In this document: piece by piece, positions 25,222 through 33,820 of the stretch
How the letters are laid out: the number at the start of each line of letters is the position of its first letter
Numbering within the stretch: position 1 is the stretch's first letter
NCBI GenBank assembly: GCA_944386205.1
Contig: CALXAE010000007.1
Span: 1-34,506, forward strand
Source: an uncultured Clostridia bacterium
GTDB lineage: Bacteria > Bacillota > Clostridia > TANB77 > CAG-508
Direction of reading: 5' to 3'
DNA: 34,506 nt
Program-made: the position numbers and the translations under genes
The notes under the pieces: generated by a model
What the model was told of the DNA's origin: nothing
Databases searched by the model: none
What the model saw: the letters and a program-made list of their open reading frames with translations, nothing else

Positions 25222-26945
25222 ATGAAAACAAAAGTAGTTGGAAGATTTGTAACTATAATACTTTTACTAATTTTAATTTTAGGGGGATTTTTGCCTATAT
25301 CTATTTTGAAACAGATTTATTAAAATCAAATGGGCAACTATTTTTTAAATACTTAGGACAAATAGTTGATGTACAAGACGGATTTATTGATAGTCAACTA
25401 ATAGAATATACAAATAAAAAATATACAGGAAAATATGAAGACAGTGGAAATTATTCTGTAGATATTAGCATGAGTGGAGCGGATTCTGACATGTTACAAA
25501 CATTGAATGATTTTAATATAGAATATTCAGGAAAAATTGATAATACTGCAAGAAAAAATGAACAAGATATTTCTATCAATTATTCAAGTGATGTTAGTTT
25601 TCCATTTAAATATAAATATGCAAATGAAACATTAGGATTACAAACAGATTATGTTTCAAGTCAATATGTTGGTATAGAAAACAACAATTTAAAAGAATTT
25701 GTAGAAAAATTTGGTGTAACAGATACAACAAATGTTCCAGACTCTATTGATTTATTTAGTAAATATACAAACCCAGAAACAATAAATTTAACAGATGAAG
25801 AAAGAGAACAAGTAGTTAATACATATACATCTTTATTAGAAGAAAAATTAGGCGTAAAAGAATTTAGCAAAACAGAAGAAAATGGTGTAACAAGTTATTC
25901 TGTACAAATTACAAATCAAGAGATGAAAGATTTAATGCTTGCATTTTTAGAAACATTAAAAAATGACCAAATAATGATGCCAAAAATGGAAGAAATGTTT
26001 CAAGAGGTATTAGATAATATGAATCAAATTTCTAACCAAGAAGTAACTGTACAAGATATTGTTCAACAATTAATTGATGATATAAACAATTCAGAAACAG
26101 AAGATGGAACAAATACAATAACAGTATCTCAAACAGACAGAAAATTATCAGCAATTACTTTAACAACAACTAATACAACAACCACAACAGAATTAAAAAT
26201 AACTAAAACAAATAATCAAGGAAGTTTAACATATGGAATGGAATTGAATGTGACAGATTCTGAAACACAAGATGAGATGGGATATCTTTTTACAGCAAGT
26301 TATCAAGGTTTGCAAGAATTAACAACTGTAAATGAAACATACCAATTTGGAGTCATCGGAAAAATGGATGGAGAAGAACAAAGATTAGTGTATAACTTAA
26401 ACTGTACAGATACATTTAATGATAGTATCACTATAGAAGATTATGCAGAAGATGAAATACAAGTATTAAATGATTATGACCTTGAACAAATGGCTACAAT
26501 ACTTATGGCGATAGGAGAAAGAATTGGTGAAGTTAATACAATGCAAATGGAAGAAATTGGTTTTAGTGAATATGGAAATCCAATGATATTTGCTTTTCCA
26601 TTAATCTCATCTACTAGTATGTTAATTTATAATCAAGCAGCAGAGGTTGTTGAAAGTGATTTATCTGAAACAGAAATTTCAGCATTTAATAGTAGATTTA
26701 TACAATATGAAGGAGAGCAAAGAGGAACAACGGTTAAAGGTTTATTGCAAATGGTAGTAACCAACAATATAAGTGCAAAAGATGATAATCAAAAAGTAGA
26801 AGTTACTGGAGTAGTTACGCTTACAGGAGATGATACAGAAGTTTCATTAGAAAGTATCAATACAGGTTCTACATATATTGTAGAGATGAATTATAATGAT
26901 GAAGGAAGAATAATAAGTATTACCATTACACAAAATAATGAATAA
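25222..26945 (+). CDS. Membrane-anchored extracytoplasmic protein, frameshifted near the N-terminus
   Basis: AGGAGG (25209-25214) directs translation from ATG 25222. The first 20 or so codons encode a membrane anchor (MKTKVVGRF, then VTIILLLILILGG), but that frame stops at 25321. The remaining about 550 residues (IFAYIYFETDLLKSNGQLFFKYLG onward, to 26945) are in the frame one base back. The two reading frames join naturally at a G5 (82-86) or T5 (88-92) run near 25282-25292, where one extra base restores a single protein of about 574 residues. The long frame alone would start at 25182 without ribosome binding site or signal. The body is Asn/Thr/Glu-rich with repeated strand-like segments and no motif I recognise. 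This is a native indel, a sequencing error or a slippage site. Confidence 0.8.
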
Positions 26946-26961
26946 TGAAAAAATATAATTG

Positions 26962-26999
26962 TTTCAATCATAAGAAAATACATTTTTCTATGATTGAAA
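26962..26999 (+). terminator. Hairpin between the frameshifted gene and the flavodiiron gene
   Basis: TTTCAATCATA (26962-26972) pairs with TATGATTGAAA (26989-26999), with inner pairs after one bulge (GAAAA/TTTTC). No T run follows, so terminator function is uncertain. Its position supports a start for the next gene downstream of it. Confidence 0.5.
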
Positions 27000-27052
27000 A
27001 TGTATTAAAAAAATTAATGTTAATAATTGGCATGAAAGGAATGAAGGTAAAG

Positions 27053-28225
27053 ATGAAAGTAAAAAGTGATATGACAATTTCAAAGGATATTATCCATATA
27101 GGTGCAAGCGATAAAAATATTAAAATATTTGAAAATCAATATGTATTAGAAAATGGAATGAGCTACAATTCTTATGTAATAAAAGATAAGAAAAATGTAA
27201 TATTAGATACGATTGATGAAAAACTAACAGATAAATGGTTAGAAAACTTAGAAAAAGCGTTAGAAGGAGAAAAACCAGACTATTTAATTGTTTCACATAT
27301 GGAGCCAGACCATGCCTATAACATAGGGATACTTGCAAAAAAATATCCAGAAATGAAAATTGTAGGAAATCAAATAACATTTAATATGTTAGCAAACTTC
27401 TTTAAAGAAATAGACTTCTCGAATCGTAAATTTGTTGTTATGGAAGGAGATGTACTAGACATCGGAAACCACAAATTACAATTCTTTATGGCACCAATGG
27501 TACATTGGCCAGAGGTTATGGTAACATATGAGCAAACAGAAAAAATCCTATTTTCAGCAGATGGATTTGGAAAATTTGGTGCAATAGAACCAGAAGAAGA
27601 GTGGGACTGTGAGGCAAGAAGATATTATTTTGGAATTGTTGGAAAATATGGAATGCAAGTACAAGCATTACTAAAAAAAGCAGCAAATTTAGATATTCAA
27701 ATGATTTGTCCTTTACATGGACCAATCTTAAAAGACAATTTAGGATATTATATTGATAAATATAACACATGGAGCAGTTACAAACCAGAAGAAGAAGGAA
27801 TCTATATTGCATGTAGCTCTATTTATGGAAATACATTAAAAACAGCAGAAAAATTAGCAGAAATTTTAAAAGAAAAAGGAGCAAAAAAAGTTGTATTAGG
27901 AGACTTAACGAAAGAAGATTGGGCAAAAGCAGTAGGGAATGCATTTAAGTATTCACATTTAATTGTTGCATCATCTAGTTATAATGCAGGTGTGTTCCCA
28001 CCTATGAAACAATTTTTAGATAGATTAAAAGAAAGAAATTATCAAAATAGAACAGTGGGAATTATAGAAAATGGCTCATGGGCACCTTCAGCTGGAAAAT
28101 GTATGAAAAATGTATTACAAGAAATGAAAGATATAAATATTATTGAACCAATAATAACGATAAAATCAACAATGAGTAACGAAAATATAGCACAGATGGA
28201 AGAAATGGCAGATAAAATTTTGTAG
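27053..28225 (+). CDS. fprA: A-type flavoprotein / flavodiiron protein
   Basis: Flavodiiron proteins reduce oxygen or nitric oxide and protect anaerobes. The metallo-beta-lactamase-like domain has all diiron ligands: H82-x-E84-x-D86-H87 (SHMEPDHAYN), H151 (VHWPE), D170 (SADGFG) and H222 (PLHGP). A flavodoxin domain follows (about 255-390) with the FMN loop SSIYGNT and SSYNAGVFPPM. The 390-residue length from ATG 27053 matches the family. GAAGG five bases upstream and the hairpin at 26962-26999 favour this start over the in-frame ATG at 26945, which overlaps the previous stop. No rubredoxin gene is adjacent. Confidence 0.94.
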   Translation: MKVKSDMTISKDIIHIGASDKNIKIFENQYVLENGMSYNSYVIKDKKNVILDTIDEKLTDKWLENLEKALEGEKPDYLIVSHMEPDHAYNIGILAKKYPEMKIVGNQITFNMLANFFKEIDFSNRKFVVMEGDVLDIGNHKLQFFMAPMVHWPEVMVTYEQTEKILFSADGFGKFGAIEPEEEWDCEARRYYFGIVGKYGMQVQALLKKAANLDIQMICPLHGPILKDNLGYYIDKYNTWSSYKPEEEGIYIACSSIYGNTLKTAEKLAEILKEKGAKKVVLGDLTKEDWAKAVGNAFKYSHLIVASSSYNAGVFPPMKQFLDRLKERNYQNRTVGIIENGSWAPSAGKCMKNVLQEMKDINIIEPIITIKSTMSNENIAQMEEMADKIL

Positions 28226-28378
28226 TGTCCAATTGGGGACGTTTCTTTTTGAGACATTATTATGTAAAGTTTCATTTATTAATAAAAATAATAATAACTT
28301 TACTCTTATATTTATATTTTTTTAGAACAATAAACTTTACATAATAATGTCTCAAAAAGAAACGTCCCCAATCGGACA
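28226..28378. mobile_element. 153-bp MITE-like element with 47-bp terminal inverted repeats
   Basis: The left arm (28226-28272) and right arm (28332-28378) are inverted copies matching at 46 of 47 positions. They share the TGTCCAATTGGGGACG outer core with elements at 4457 and 17075-17382. The interior is 59 bases of AT-rich, non-coding DNA. The element begins at the base following the flavodiiron stop codon. The near-identity of the arms suggests recent formation or structural constraint. Confidence 0.9.
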
Positions 28379-28395
28379 AAAAGGTAGGTGTTCCT

Positions 28396-28605
28396 ATGTC
28401 ACATAAAAAAATGGAAACAGGATTAATTGTAATAAAACAAACAAAATTTGATAAAATAAGAAGAAGACTGATGATGTTTTTTTATGGAAAAGATTATGAA
28501 ATTATTGAACAATACCAGCAATTATTAAAAGTGAATAGACCGAAAAACATAATCATACCGAAAGAAATGAAAGGACTTTTAAATGAAAAATATCAAAAAT
28601 TATAG
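28396..28605 (+). CDS. Small basic protein upstream of rlmN, unknown function
   Basis: This 69-residue ORF starts at ATG 28396 behind AGGTAGGTG and overlaps the rlmN start by 23 bases, implying coupled translation. The product is basic and amphipathic (KFDKIRRRLMMFFYGKDYEIIEQY), with no clear membrane helix or motif. I do not recognise it. The ribosome binding site and overlap make it more likely real than chance. Confidence 0.62.
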   Translation: MSHKKMETGLIVIKQTKFDKIRRRLMMFFYGKDYEIIEQYQQLLKVNRPKNIIIPKEMKGLLNEKYQKL

Positions 28606-29620
28606 TTTAGACGAATTAAAAGAAGAACTAAAAGAAATTGGAGAAAAGCCATTTCGAGCAGAGCAAATTTTTAAATGGCTTTATGAAGCGAGAGTATCTA
28701 ATTTTGATGATATGACAAATTTATCACTAGAATTAAGAGAAAAATTAAAACAAGCATATGAAATCAAAGAATTTAAGATATTAAAAAAACAAGTAGCATC
28801 AGATGGAACAAAAAAATATCTATTTGACGTATTAGACGGAAATGCCATTGAAACGGTATTGATGGAATATCATCATGGATTTAGTATATGTGTATCATCC
28901 CAAATTGGTTGTAAAATGGGATGTAAATTCTGTGCTTCCACAGGAATTCCATTTGCAAGAAATTTAATTACTGGAGAAATTATAGAACAAATTATGGCAG
29001 TAGAAAGAGATGCAGGTGTTAGAATTTCTAATATTGTATTTATGGGAATTGGAGAACCTTTGGATAATTATGATAATGTCGTAAAAGCCATTAGAATTAT
29101 CAATCATCCAAAAGGATTAAATATAGGAGCTAGACATATCAGTATATCTACCAGTGGATTAGTGCCTAAAATCTACCAATTAGCAGAAGAAAATATACAA
29201 TGTACATTATCCATTTCTTTGCATGCCACAACAGACGAACAAAGAAGCAAAATGATGCCAGTAAACAATAGATATAATATAGAAGAATTACTACAAGCGT
29301 GTAAGGATTATATAGAAAAAACACATAGAAGAATTTCTTTTGAATATGCCTTAGCAAAAGAAAATAATGATAATTTAGAAGATGCCAAACGATTAGTAAA
29401 ATTGCTAAAAGGCATGCTTTGCCATGTAAATTTAATTCCAATTAATAAAATTGAAAATGGGGCATATACAAAAAGTTCAAATGAAAATATTATGAAATTT
29501 CGAGACTATTTAAATGACCATGGAATTGTTGCAACTATTAGAAGAGAACTAGGTTCAGATATTGATGCAGCTTGTGGGCAATTAAGAAGAAAGAATTTGA
29601 ACCATTTGGCACGTCCCTAA
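28583..29620 (+). CDS. rlmN: 23S rRNA (A2503-C2) / tRNA (A37-C2) methyltransferase RlmN
   Basis: RlmN is a radical-SAM enzyme methylating C2 of A2503 in 23S rRNA, and of A37 in some tRNAs. The cluster motif is C110/C114/C117 in GCKMGCKFCAST. The two mechanistic cysteines are C103 (SICVSSQ) and C331 (AACGQLRR). GIGEPLDNYDNV and SISLHATTDEQRSKMMP are typical. FRAEQIFKWLY at the N-terminus marks the family. The last residues, KNLNHLARP, are encoded by a palindrome shared with the convergent gene, with which the CDS overlaps by four bases. Confidence 0.96.
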   Translation: MKNIKNYSLDELKEELKEIGEKPFRAEQIFKWLYEARVSNFDDMTNLSLELREKLKQAYEIKEFKILKKQVASDGTKKYLFDVLDGNAIETVLMEYHHGFSICVSSQIGCKMGCKFCASTGIPFARNLITGEIIEQIMAVERDAGVRISNIVFMGIGEPLDNYDNVVKAIRIINHPKGLNIGARHISISTSGLVPKIYQLAEENIQCTLSISLHATTDEQRSKMMPVNNRYNIEELLQACKDYIEKTHRRISFEYALAKENNDNLEDAKRLVKLLKGMLCHVNLIPINKIENGAYTKSSNENIMKFRDYLNDHGIVATIRRELGSDIDAACGQLRRKNLNHLARP

Positions 29621-29631
29621 TGGTTCAAATT
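29594..29631. repeat. Palindrome encoding both C-termini of convergent genes; candidate bidirectional terminator
   Basis: A perfect 13-bp stem (AATTTGAACCATT 29594-29606, AATGGTTCAAATT 29619-29631) encloses the loop TGGCACGTCCCT. Both stop codons lie within it (29618-29620 forward, 29617-29619 reverse). Because the sequence is symmetric, rlmN ends NLNHLARP and the opposing protein ends NLNH. The loop carries the ACGTCCC motif seen in other junction hairpins. Confidence 0.85.
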
Positions 29632-31908
29632 TTCAAGTAAAGTCTCTATATCTTTTTTACAATTCATCATTTCATAATCTTTAATAGCTTTTTCAGCAAA
29701 TTCTTGAGCTTTAGTAGAATTATCAGTATACATAGAATATATTGCTTTTAATCGATAATATAAAGCCTCATTTCGTATATCAAAAGCATCTTGTTCCTTT
29801 AAAAATTCTTCACAAGCAATCAATTCTGTATTTGTCATTTCCAAAAATTTTGTATCTTTAGTAACTGTATAATTTTCTAGCAATAAAGAAATTAAAAGAA
29901 GGCGATAATCTGCTTGACCACGTGTAAAATTAGCCTGTTTTGCTTCTTCTAATCGATTAACTAACATGGTGTATTTTAAATCAAAAACATCTTCAATTTT
30001 TAAATAACATCTTGTAATCCATAAATCTGTAACCAATTTTCGATATTCATTAATATATGGAAAATAGTTTTCTTTTATAAAAGTCCATATTTCATAACTT
30101 TCTTTATACTGTTTTAAACAATTACACATATACAATGCCTTAACATGATAAAACAAGCAAACGATACGTTTTTCTAAATGTTCTTTTTCCTTATCAACAA
30201 TTTTAGAGGCAATATCTAAATATTTTAAAGCCTCGTCTGCATTTTGTGACTTGGACATAATATTAATATAATCACATAAAGCTTCTAACTCTTCATCCTT
30301 ATCTTGTATCATGTTTGCCATCTGAGCTCTTTTTAAAAGTGGAGAATTTTCACCTTTTTCCCACATACCTCTAACATAAATATAATATTTTAGATTTCTA
30401 ACAATTGTAATATATTCTTTATACAATTTGTTTTCTTCCAACATAGTTAAAATCTGTTTAGTGATATTCCATTCATCTAACTCGTCAAATAGTTTCAACT
30501 TGGAAACATCATTATAACATTCGCCTACATAAGCTGATTTGTCTATATAAAAATTAGCTAATTGCCTAAAAAATATAGTTTTATCAAAATCTTCTTCAGA
30601 AGCATTGACCAAGACAAGTGTTTTGATTAAATTATGCATATCTAGCCTTGGGTTGTTTTGAAGAATAGGGATTAATAAATCATTTGTATAACATTCTGTG
30701 ATAGCATTTTGCCATTCATCTGATAATATGTCTAAATTTAGAATATACGAAATCAGTTCAATAGATATGGTGTATTTAAAGTTAGCACAAATGATTAAGA
30801 TTTTTTTAGCCGTTGGGCTTAATGTATTCCAAATATCATTGATAATTTTTTCGGACATGATTTTATAATCTGCATTTGTTTTTGTATATTTTGAAATGGC
30901 ATTTTCTAAAGAAATTCCAACTCTATTAGCACTTACAATTTTTTTCATCAAATAAATTGAAGCAAAAGGAATACCACCAGTTATGGAATATAAAGTATTA
31001 GCCAAAGAAGGTTGCATATCCATAATTTTTTTAAAATCTTCTGTGGTGTTTAGCATAGTCGTTAATTCTTCTTTAGAAATGAAATCATTAATGCAAAAAC
31101 TAGAAGAATAAGAAGCTAGCTGATTTTCATATTGATGATAAGGAATAGCGGTAATCATTACAATTTTTGAAAATGGTGCATATTGCTTCATCAATTCAAT
31201 TGTTTCAGGATTGATATTGTCATCATCAAAATCCAGTATCAAAATAGATTTACTAGTTTTTATAAATTGGAAACAAGTCTCTGATTTTTCTTCTGGATTG
31301 ATTTTTGCCTTATTTTCTAAATTGAAAAGTAAAATCGTATCAAAAATAGTAGATAGTTGATTTTCTTTTTTTAAATTTATCCAAATCATATTTTCAAATT
31401 TATTTTTAAAGGTTAAATCATACATATATGCCATGACAGATTTTGATTTTCCACCTAATTTATAACCATAAATATAGGAGATATTGATAGAACCTTCTAT
31501 AAAATTATCTAAAAATGTTGTTAGTTTTTGTGAACGAATAATTTTTGTTAAATCTTGAGGAATTAGATTATTTTTAGTTTTTATGGTTGTATCATTGAAA
31601 ATAACTGTATTGGTAGCAGATAAATAATTTTTGGCAAATGTATCAATTTTAGAATCGTCTACTTGTACCAATTTTGCATATTCGATAATGCCTTGCACAA
31701 AACTTGCAATATCTTTAGGAATACTACCAGTTAAAAACTTTCGGATACTGACCTCTGCATAATGTGTATAATCCGCAATTCTGGTGTAAATATAGGTTTT
31801 ACTAGGTAATTCGCCTTTTATATTATGCTTTTTAATAGATACTTTAATTTCATTGATAAAATCAGATAATAATTTTGCTCTATTTGTTTTTAAGATTTTT
31901 TGTTCCAT
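29617..31908 (-). CDS. STAND-like P-loop NTPase with N-terminal helix-turn-helix-like and C-terminal helical repeats
   Basis: This 763-residue protein has a modular architecture. Residues about 35-65 look like a helix-turn-helix (IYTRIADYTHYAEVSIRKFLTG). Walker A is GYKLGGKS (148-155). Walker B is ILILDFDDD with D226 and D228. A sensor-like strand KIVMITAIP follows. A GxP-type motif GGIPFAS (311-317) and a winged-helix-like segment (about 360-440) complete an NB-ARC/STAND-type module. The rest (about 450-763) is alpha-helical, TPR-like. ATG 31906-31908 (reverse) is chosen because GGAGG lies directly upstream; the frame extends eight codons further. Such proteins are ligand-triggered regulators or immune sensors. 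No toxic effector domain is visible. It stands alone with its own promoter. Confidence 0.8.
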   Translation of the reverse strand: MEQKILKTNRAKLLSDFINEIKVSIKKHNIKGELPSKTYIYTRIADYTHYAEVSIRKFLTGSIPKDIASFVQGIIEYAKLVQVDDSKIDTFAKNYLSATNTVIFNDTTIKTKNNLIPQDLTKIIRSQKLTTFLDNFIEGSINISYIYGYKLGGKSKSVMAYMYDLTFKNKFENMIWINLKKENQLSTIFDTILLFNLENKAKINPEEKSETCFQFIKTSKSILILDFDDDNINPETIELMKQYAPFSKIVMITAIPYHQYENQLASYSSSFCINDFISKEELTTMLNTTEDFKKIMDMQPSLANTLYSITGGIPFASIYLMKKIVSANRVGISLENAISKYTKTNADYKIMSEKIINDIWNTLSPTAKKILIICANFKYTISIELISYILNLDILSDEWQNAITECYTNDLLIPILQNNPRLDMHNLIKTLVLVNASEEDFDKTIFFRQLANFYIDKSAYVGECYNDVSKLKLFDELDEWNITKQILTMLEENKLYKEYITIVRNLKYYIYVRGMWEKGENSPLLKRAQMANMIQDKDEELEALCDYINIMSKSQNADEALKYLDIASKIVDKEKEHLEKRIVCLFYHVKALYMCNCLKQYKESYEIWTFIKENYFPYINEYRKLVTDLWITRCYLKIEDVFDLKYTMLVNRLEEAKQANFTRGQADYRLLLISLLLENYTVTKDTKFLEMTNTELIACEEFLKEQDAFDIRNEALYYRLKAIYSMYTDNSTKAQEFAEKAIKDYEMMNCKKDIETLLENLNH

Positions 31909-31941
31909 AATTCCTCCATTATTTTTATACAATCTATTTTT

Positions 31942-31971
31942 ATTATAGCATTATTTAACATAAAATTACAA
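31942..31971 (-). promoter_or_regulatory. Promoter of the STAND-like gene
   Basis: On the reverse strand TTGTAA (31971-31966) and TATAAT (31947-31942) are separated by 18 bases, about 35 bases before the start codon. Next to it, AAAATTGATA (31981-31990) and TATCAATTTT (31998-32007) form a palindrome in the divergent region; its role is unclear. Confidence 0.6.
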
Positions 31972-32098
31972 GAATAAAAGAAAATTGATATTTTTTTTAT
32001 CAATTTTTAAAAACTGTATTTTGAAAATTTTAGAAAAGAAGATTAACATAAAATAGAATAAAATAGGCATATATTAAGCATAAAATTAAATGCTTGAA

Positions 32099-32135
32099 TT
32101 GCTAGAGGAACCTAATTCCTTATAATAAAGGAATT
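32099..32135 (+). promoter_or_regulatory. Putative promoter of the RtcB-like operon with overlapping inverted repeat
   Basis: TTGCTA (32099-32104) and TATAAT (32121-32126) are 16 bases apart. AATTCCTT (32114-32121) and AAGGAATT (32128-32135) form an inverted repeat centred on the -10 element, a plausible operator. The rest of 31909-32176 is AT-rich and non-coding. Confidence 0.5.
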
Positions 32136-32176
32136 GTAACAAAAAACATTTAATGTCACAAAAAGGAGGAAACAAT

Positions 32177-33262
32177 ATGATTTATAACTTAACATTGAAT
32201 GATGGAACACAAAAGAATGTGCTTCGGGAATTAGAAACAACAGAAAAGTTGCTTTCAAAAGTTGCTACAAAGCTGTCATCAACACAGAAAACTTGTGATA
32301 TTTACGCAATGACTGACTTAGGAATTGCACATAATGTTACAAGAATGCGAGGTGGTTTCTTTACAGGAGCTGTGTACAGCTGGGAGCAGACTGATATTCC
32401 TTTCGTTCCAGTAGATACCACAGTAAATGTATGTGGTACAGCATTATATCAGATAAATTCTGATATGCGGGTGGATGAGTTTAAAACGAGATGTGAGAAT
32501 GTTTTAACAGATACATCAAAATATGACTGGAATTTCACAAATGGGAATCATTTCATTTCTTTGTGCTATGTAGAAAACAATGCATTTTTTTCAGGAATAG
32601 AAGAGGGCTACTATATGTTGGTTCATGCTTCTGCATGTGAATACAAAAAGGAACTTTATCCAGTTATTGGAAATTGGTATTATTCTGCTATAAAAACAGA
32701 AACAGACGATAATCATTGTCGGTATCTGCGATATATTGAAGGAAGTAAAGCAGAGGAATTTTACAAAATGGCGAAAATGCTGGAACCTTTTAATGCAGAA
32801 CGTAACTACGATTTTTGTAAAAGGGTCTTGAAAAATGAAATGGGAAAAGAGATTTTGAATGTAGCTCATTATGGAATGCCATCGATACATGAAGTCTTGA
32901 TTGGTGTTCAAAAAACTAATGAGGTAGCGACATTACTGACAAGTCCAGGAAAAAATGTGTATATAGTAAAGAAAAGGGGAAACTCTAAAAATGACTATAT
33001 CCCACATGGATTTGGATTGGGATTACCAAAAGAGAGTAAACTTGCATATCACAGAGATTATTTAGAAATTGGAGGTAAACAGTTTACTTCAAATGGAATT
33101 ACAATCGGAGAAGATGCGATTAACCGGCATGGCTCTTCTGAAAAAGACAGTGAGCTTAGAGAATACATCGAGAAAATAGCACAAATCAATGAATTAGAAG
33201 TTTGTGCAGAGCTAAAACAAGTTTGCTCTTTTTCAGCAAAAGGTTTTCAAGTATGGAGGTAA
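32177..33262 (+). CDS. Divergent RtcB-like protein (possible RNA ligase/repair family)
   Basis: No close family is obvious, but the order and spacing of motifs resemble the 3'-phosphate RNA ligase RtcB. VNVCGTAL (C86) matches DINCGV, GNHF (H125) matches GNHFxE, LVHASA (H150) matches IHSGSRG, NYDFCKRVL matches NYAxANR, NVAHYG (H231) matches the HNxAK histidine, and RHGS (H318) matches the nucleophile in CHGAGR. The metal-binding aspartate three residues before the cysteine is not conserved (V83), so activity may differ. At 361 residues it is shorter than typical RtcB (about 400-480). AGGAGG (32164-32169) sets ATG 32177. CGG/CGA/CGT arginine codons and CTG/CTT leucines differ from neighbours, suggesting transfer. 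Two histidine phosphatase genes follow. Confidence 0.55.
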   Translation: MIYNLTLNDGTQKNVLRELETTEKLLSKVATKLSSTQKTCDIYAMTDLGIAHNVTRMRGGFFTGAVYSWEQTDIPFVPVDTTVNVCGTALYQINSDMRVDEFKTRCENVLTDTSKYDWNFTNGNHFISLCYVENNAFFSGIEEGYYMLVHASACEYKKELYPVIGNWYYSAIKTETDDNHCRYLRYIEGSKAEEFYKMAKMLEPFNAERNYDFCKRVLKNEMGKEILNVAHYGMPSIHEVLIGVQKTNEVATLLTSPGKNVYIVKKRGNSKNDYIPHGFGLGLPKESKLAYHRDYLEIGGKQFTSNGITIGEDAINRHGSSEKDSELREYIEKIAQINELEVCAELKQVCSFSAKGFQVWR

Positions 33263-33266
33263 AATT

Positions 33267-33803
33267 ATGTTATATGTGACAAGACATGGACAAACAGACT
33301 GGAACTTGTATGGAAAAGTACAAGGCAAAGCAGATATTGACCTTAACAGTAAAGGGATAGAACAAGCAAAAGAAACAATGGAGAAATTAAAAGAAAAACC
33401 TATTGATTTTATTATTTGTTCTCCTTTAAAAAGAGCAAGACAGACAGCACAAATCATTAATACTGCTAAAAACATTCCTATTATTTTTGATGAAAGAATT
33501 TCTGAAAGAGATTTCGGAGAAATGGAAGGAATGTCTAAAAATGATTTTGATTTTCAGGCTTTTTGGAATTACGAAAAAAATATGACTTATCAGAAAGCAG
33601 AAAACATCAGAGTGTTCTTTAATAGAATATTTTTATTTCTAGAAGAAACAAAAAAGAAATATAAAGATAAAAACATTTTGTTAGTAACTCATGGTGGAGT
33701 CAGCATTGCAATTAACTGCTATTTTCATGGCATACCTCAAAATGGAGAATGTTTACAATTAAGCATAAAAAACTGTGAAGTAAAAAAGTTTCAATTTGAG
33801 TAA
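33267..33803 (+). CDS. Histidine phosphatase family protein (phosphoglycerate mutase-like)
   Basis: The 178-residue product has the family phosphohistidine motif R6-H7-G (VTRHGQTDWN), the second arginine in CSPLKRARQTA, the acid in SERDFGEMEG (E80) and the second catalytic histidine H142 in LLVTHGGVSIA. The size fits single-domain phosphatases of the GpmB/CobC/AlphaRP type. Substrate cannot be told from sequence. GGAGG overlaps the end of the upstream RtcB-like gene, with only four bases between stop and ATG 33267, indicating a tight operon. Confidence 0.93.
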   Translation: MLYVTRHGQTDWNLYGKVQGKADIDLNSKGIEQAKETMEKLKEKPIDFIICSPLKRARQTAQIINTAKNIPIIFDERISERDFGEMEGMSKNDFDFQAFWNYEKNMTYQKAENIRVFFNRIFLFLEETKKKYKDKNILLVTHGGVSIAINCYFHGIPQNGECLQLSIKNCEVKKFQFE

Positions 33804-33820
33804 CAGATAGGAGAATGTAC

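Noticed and set aside
26945..27052. Longer flavodiiron protein starting at ATG 26945
   Set aside because: The added residues have no family counterpart, the region holds a hairpin, and ATG 27053 has a ribosome binding site and gives the usual length.
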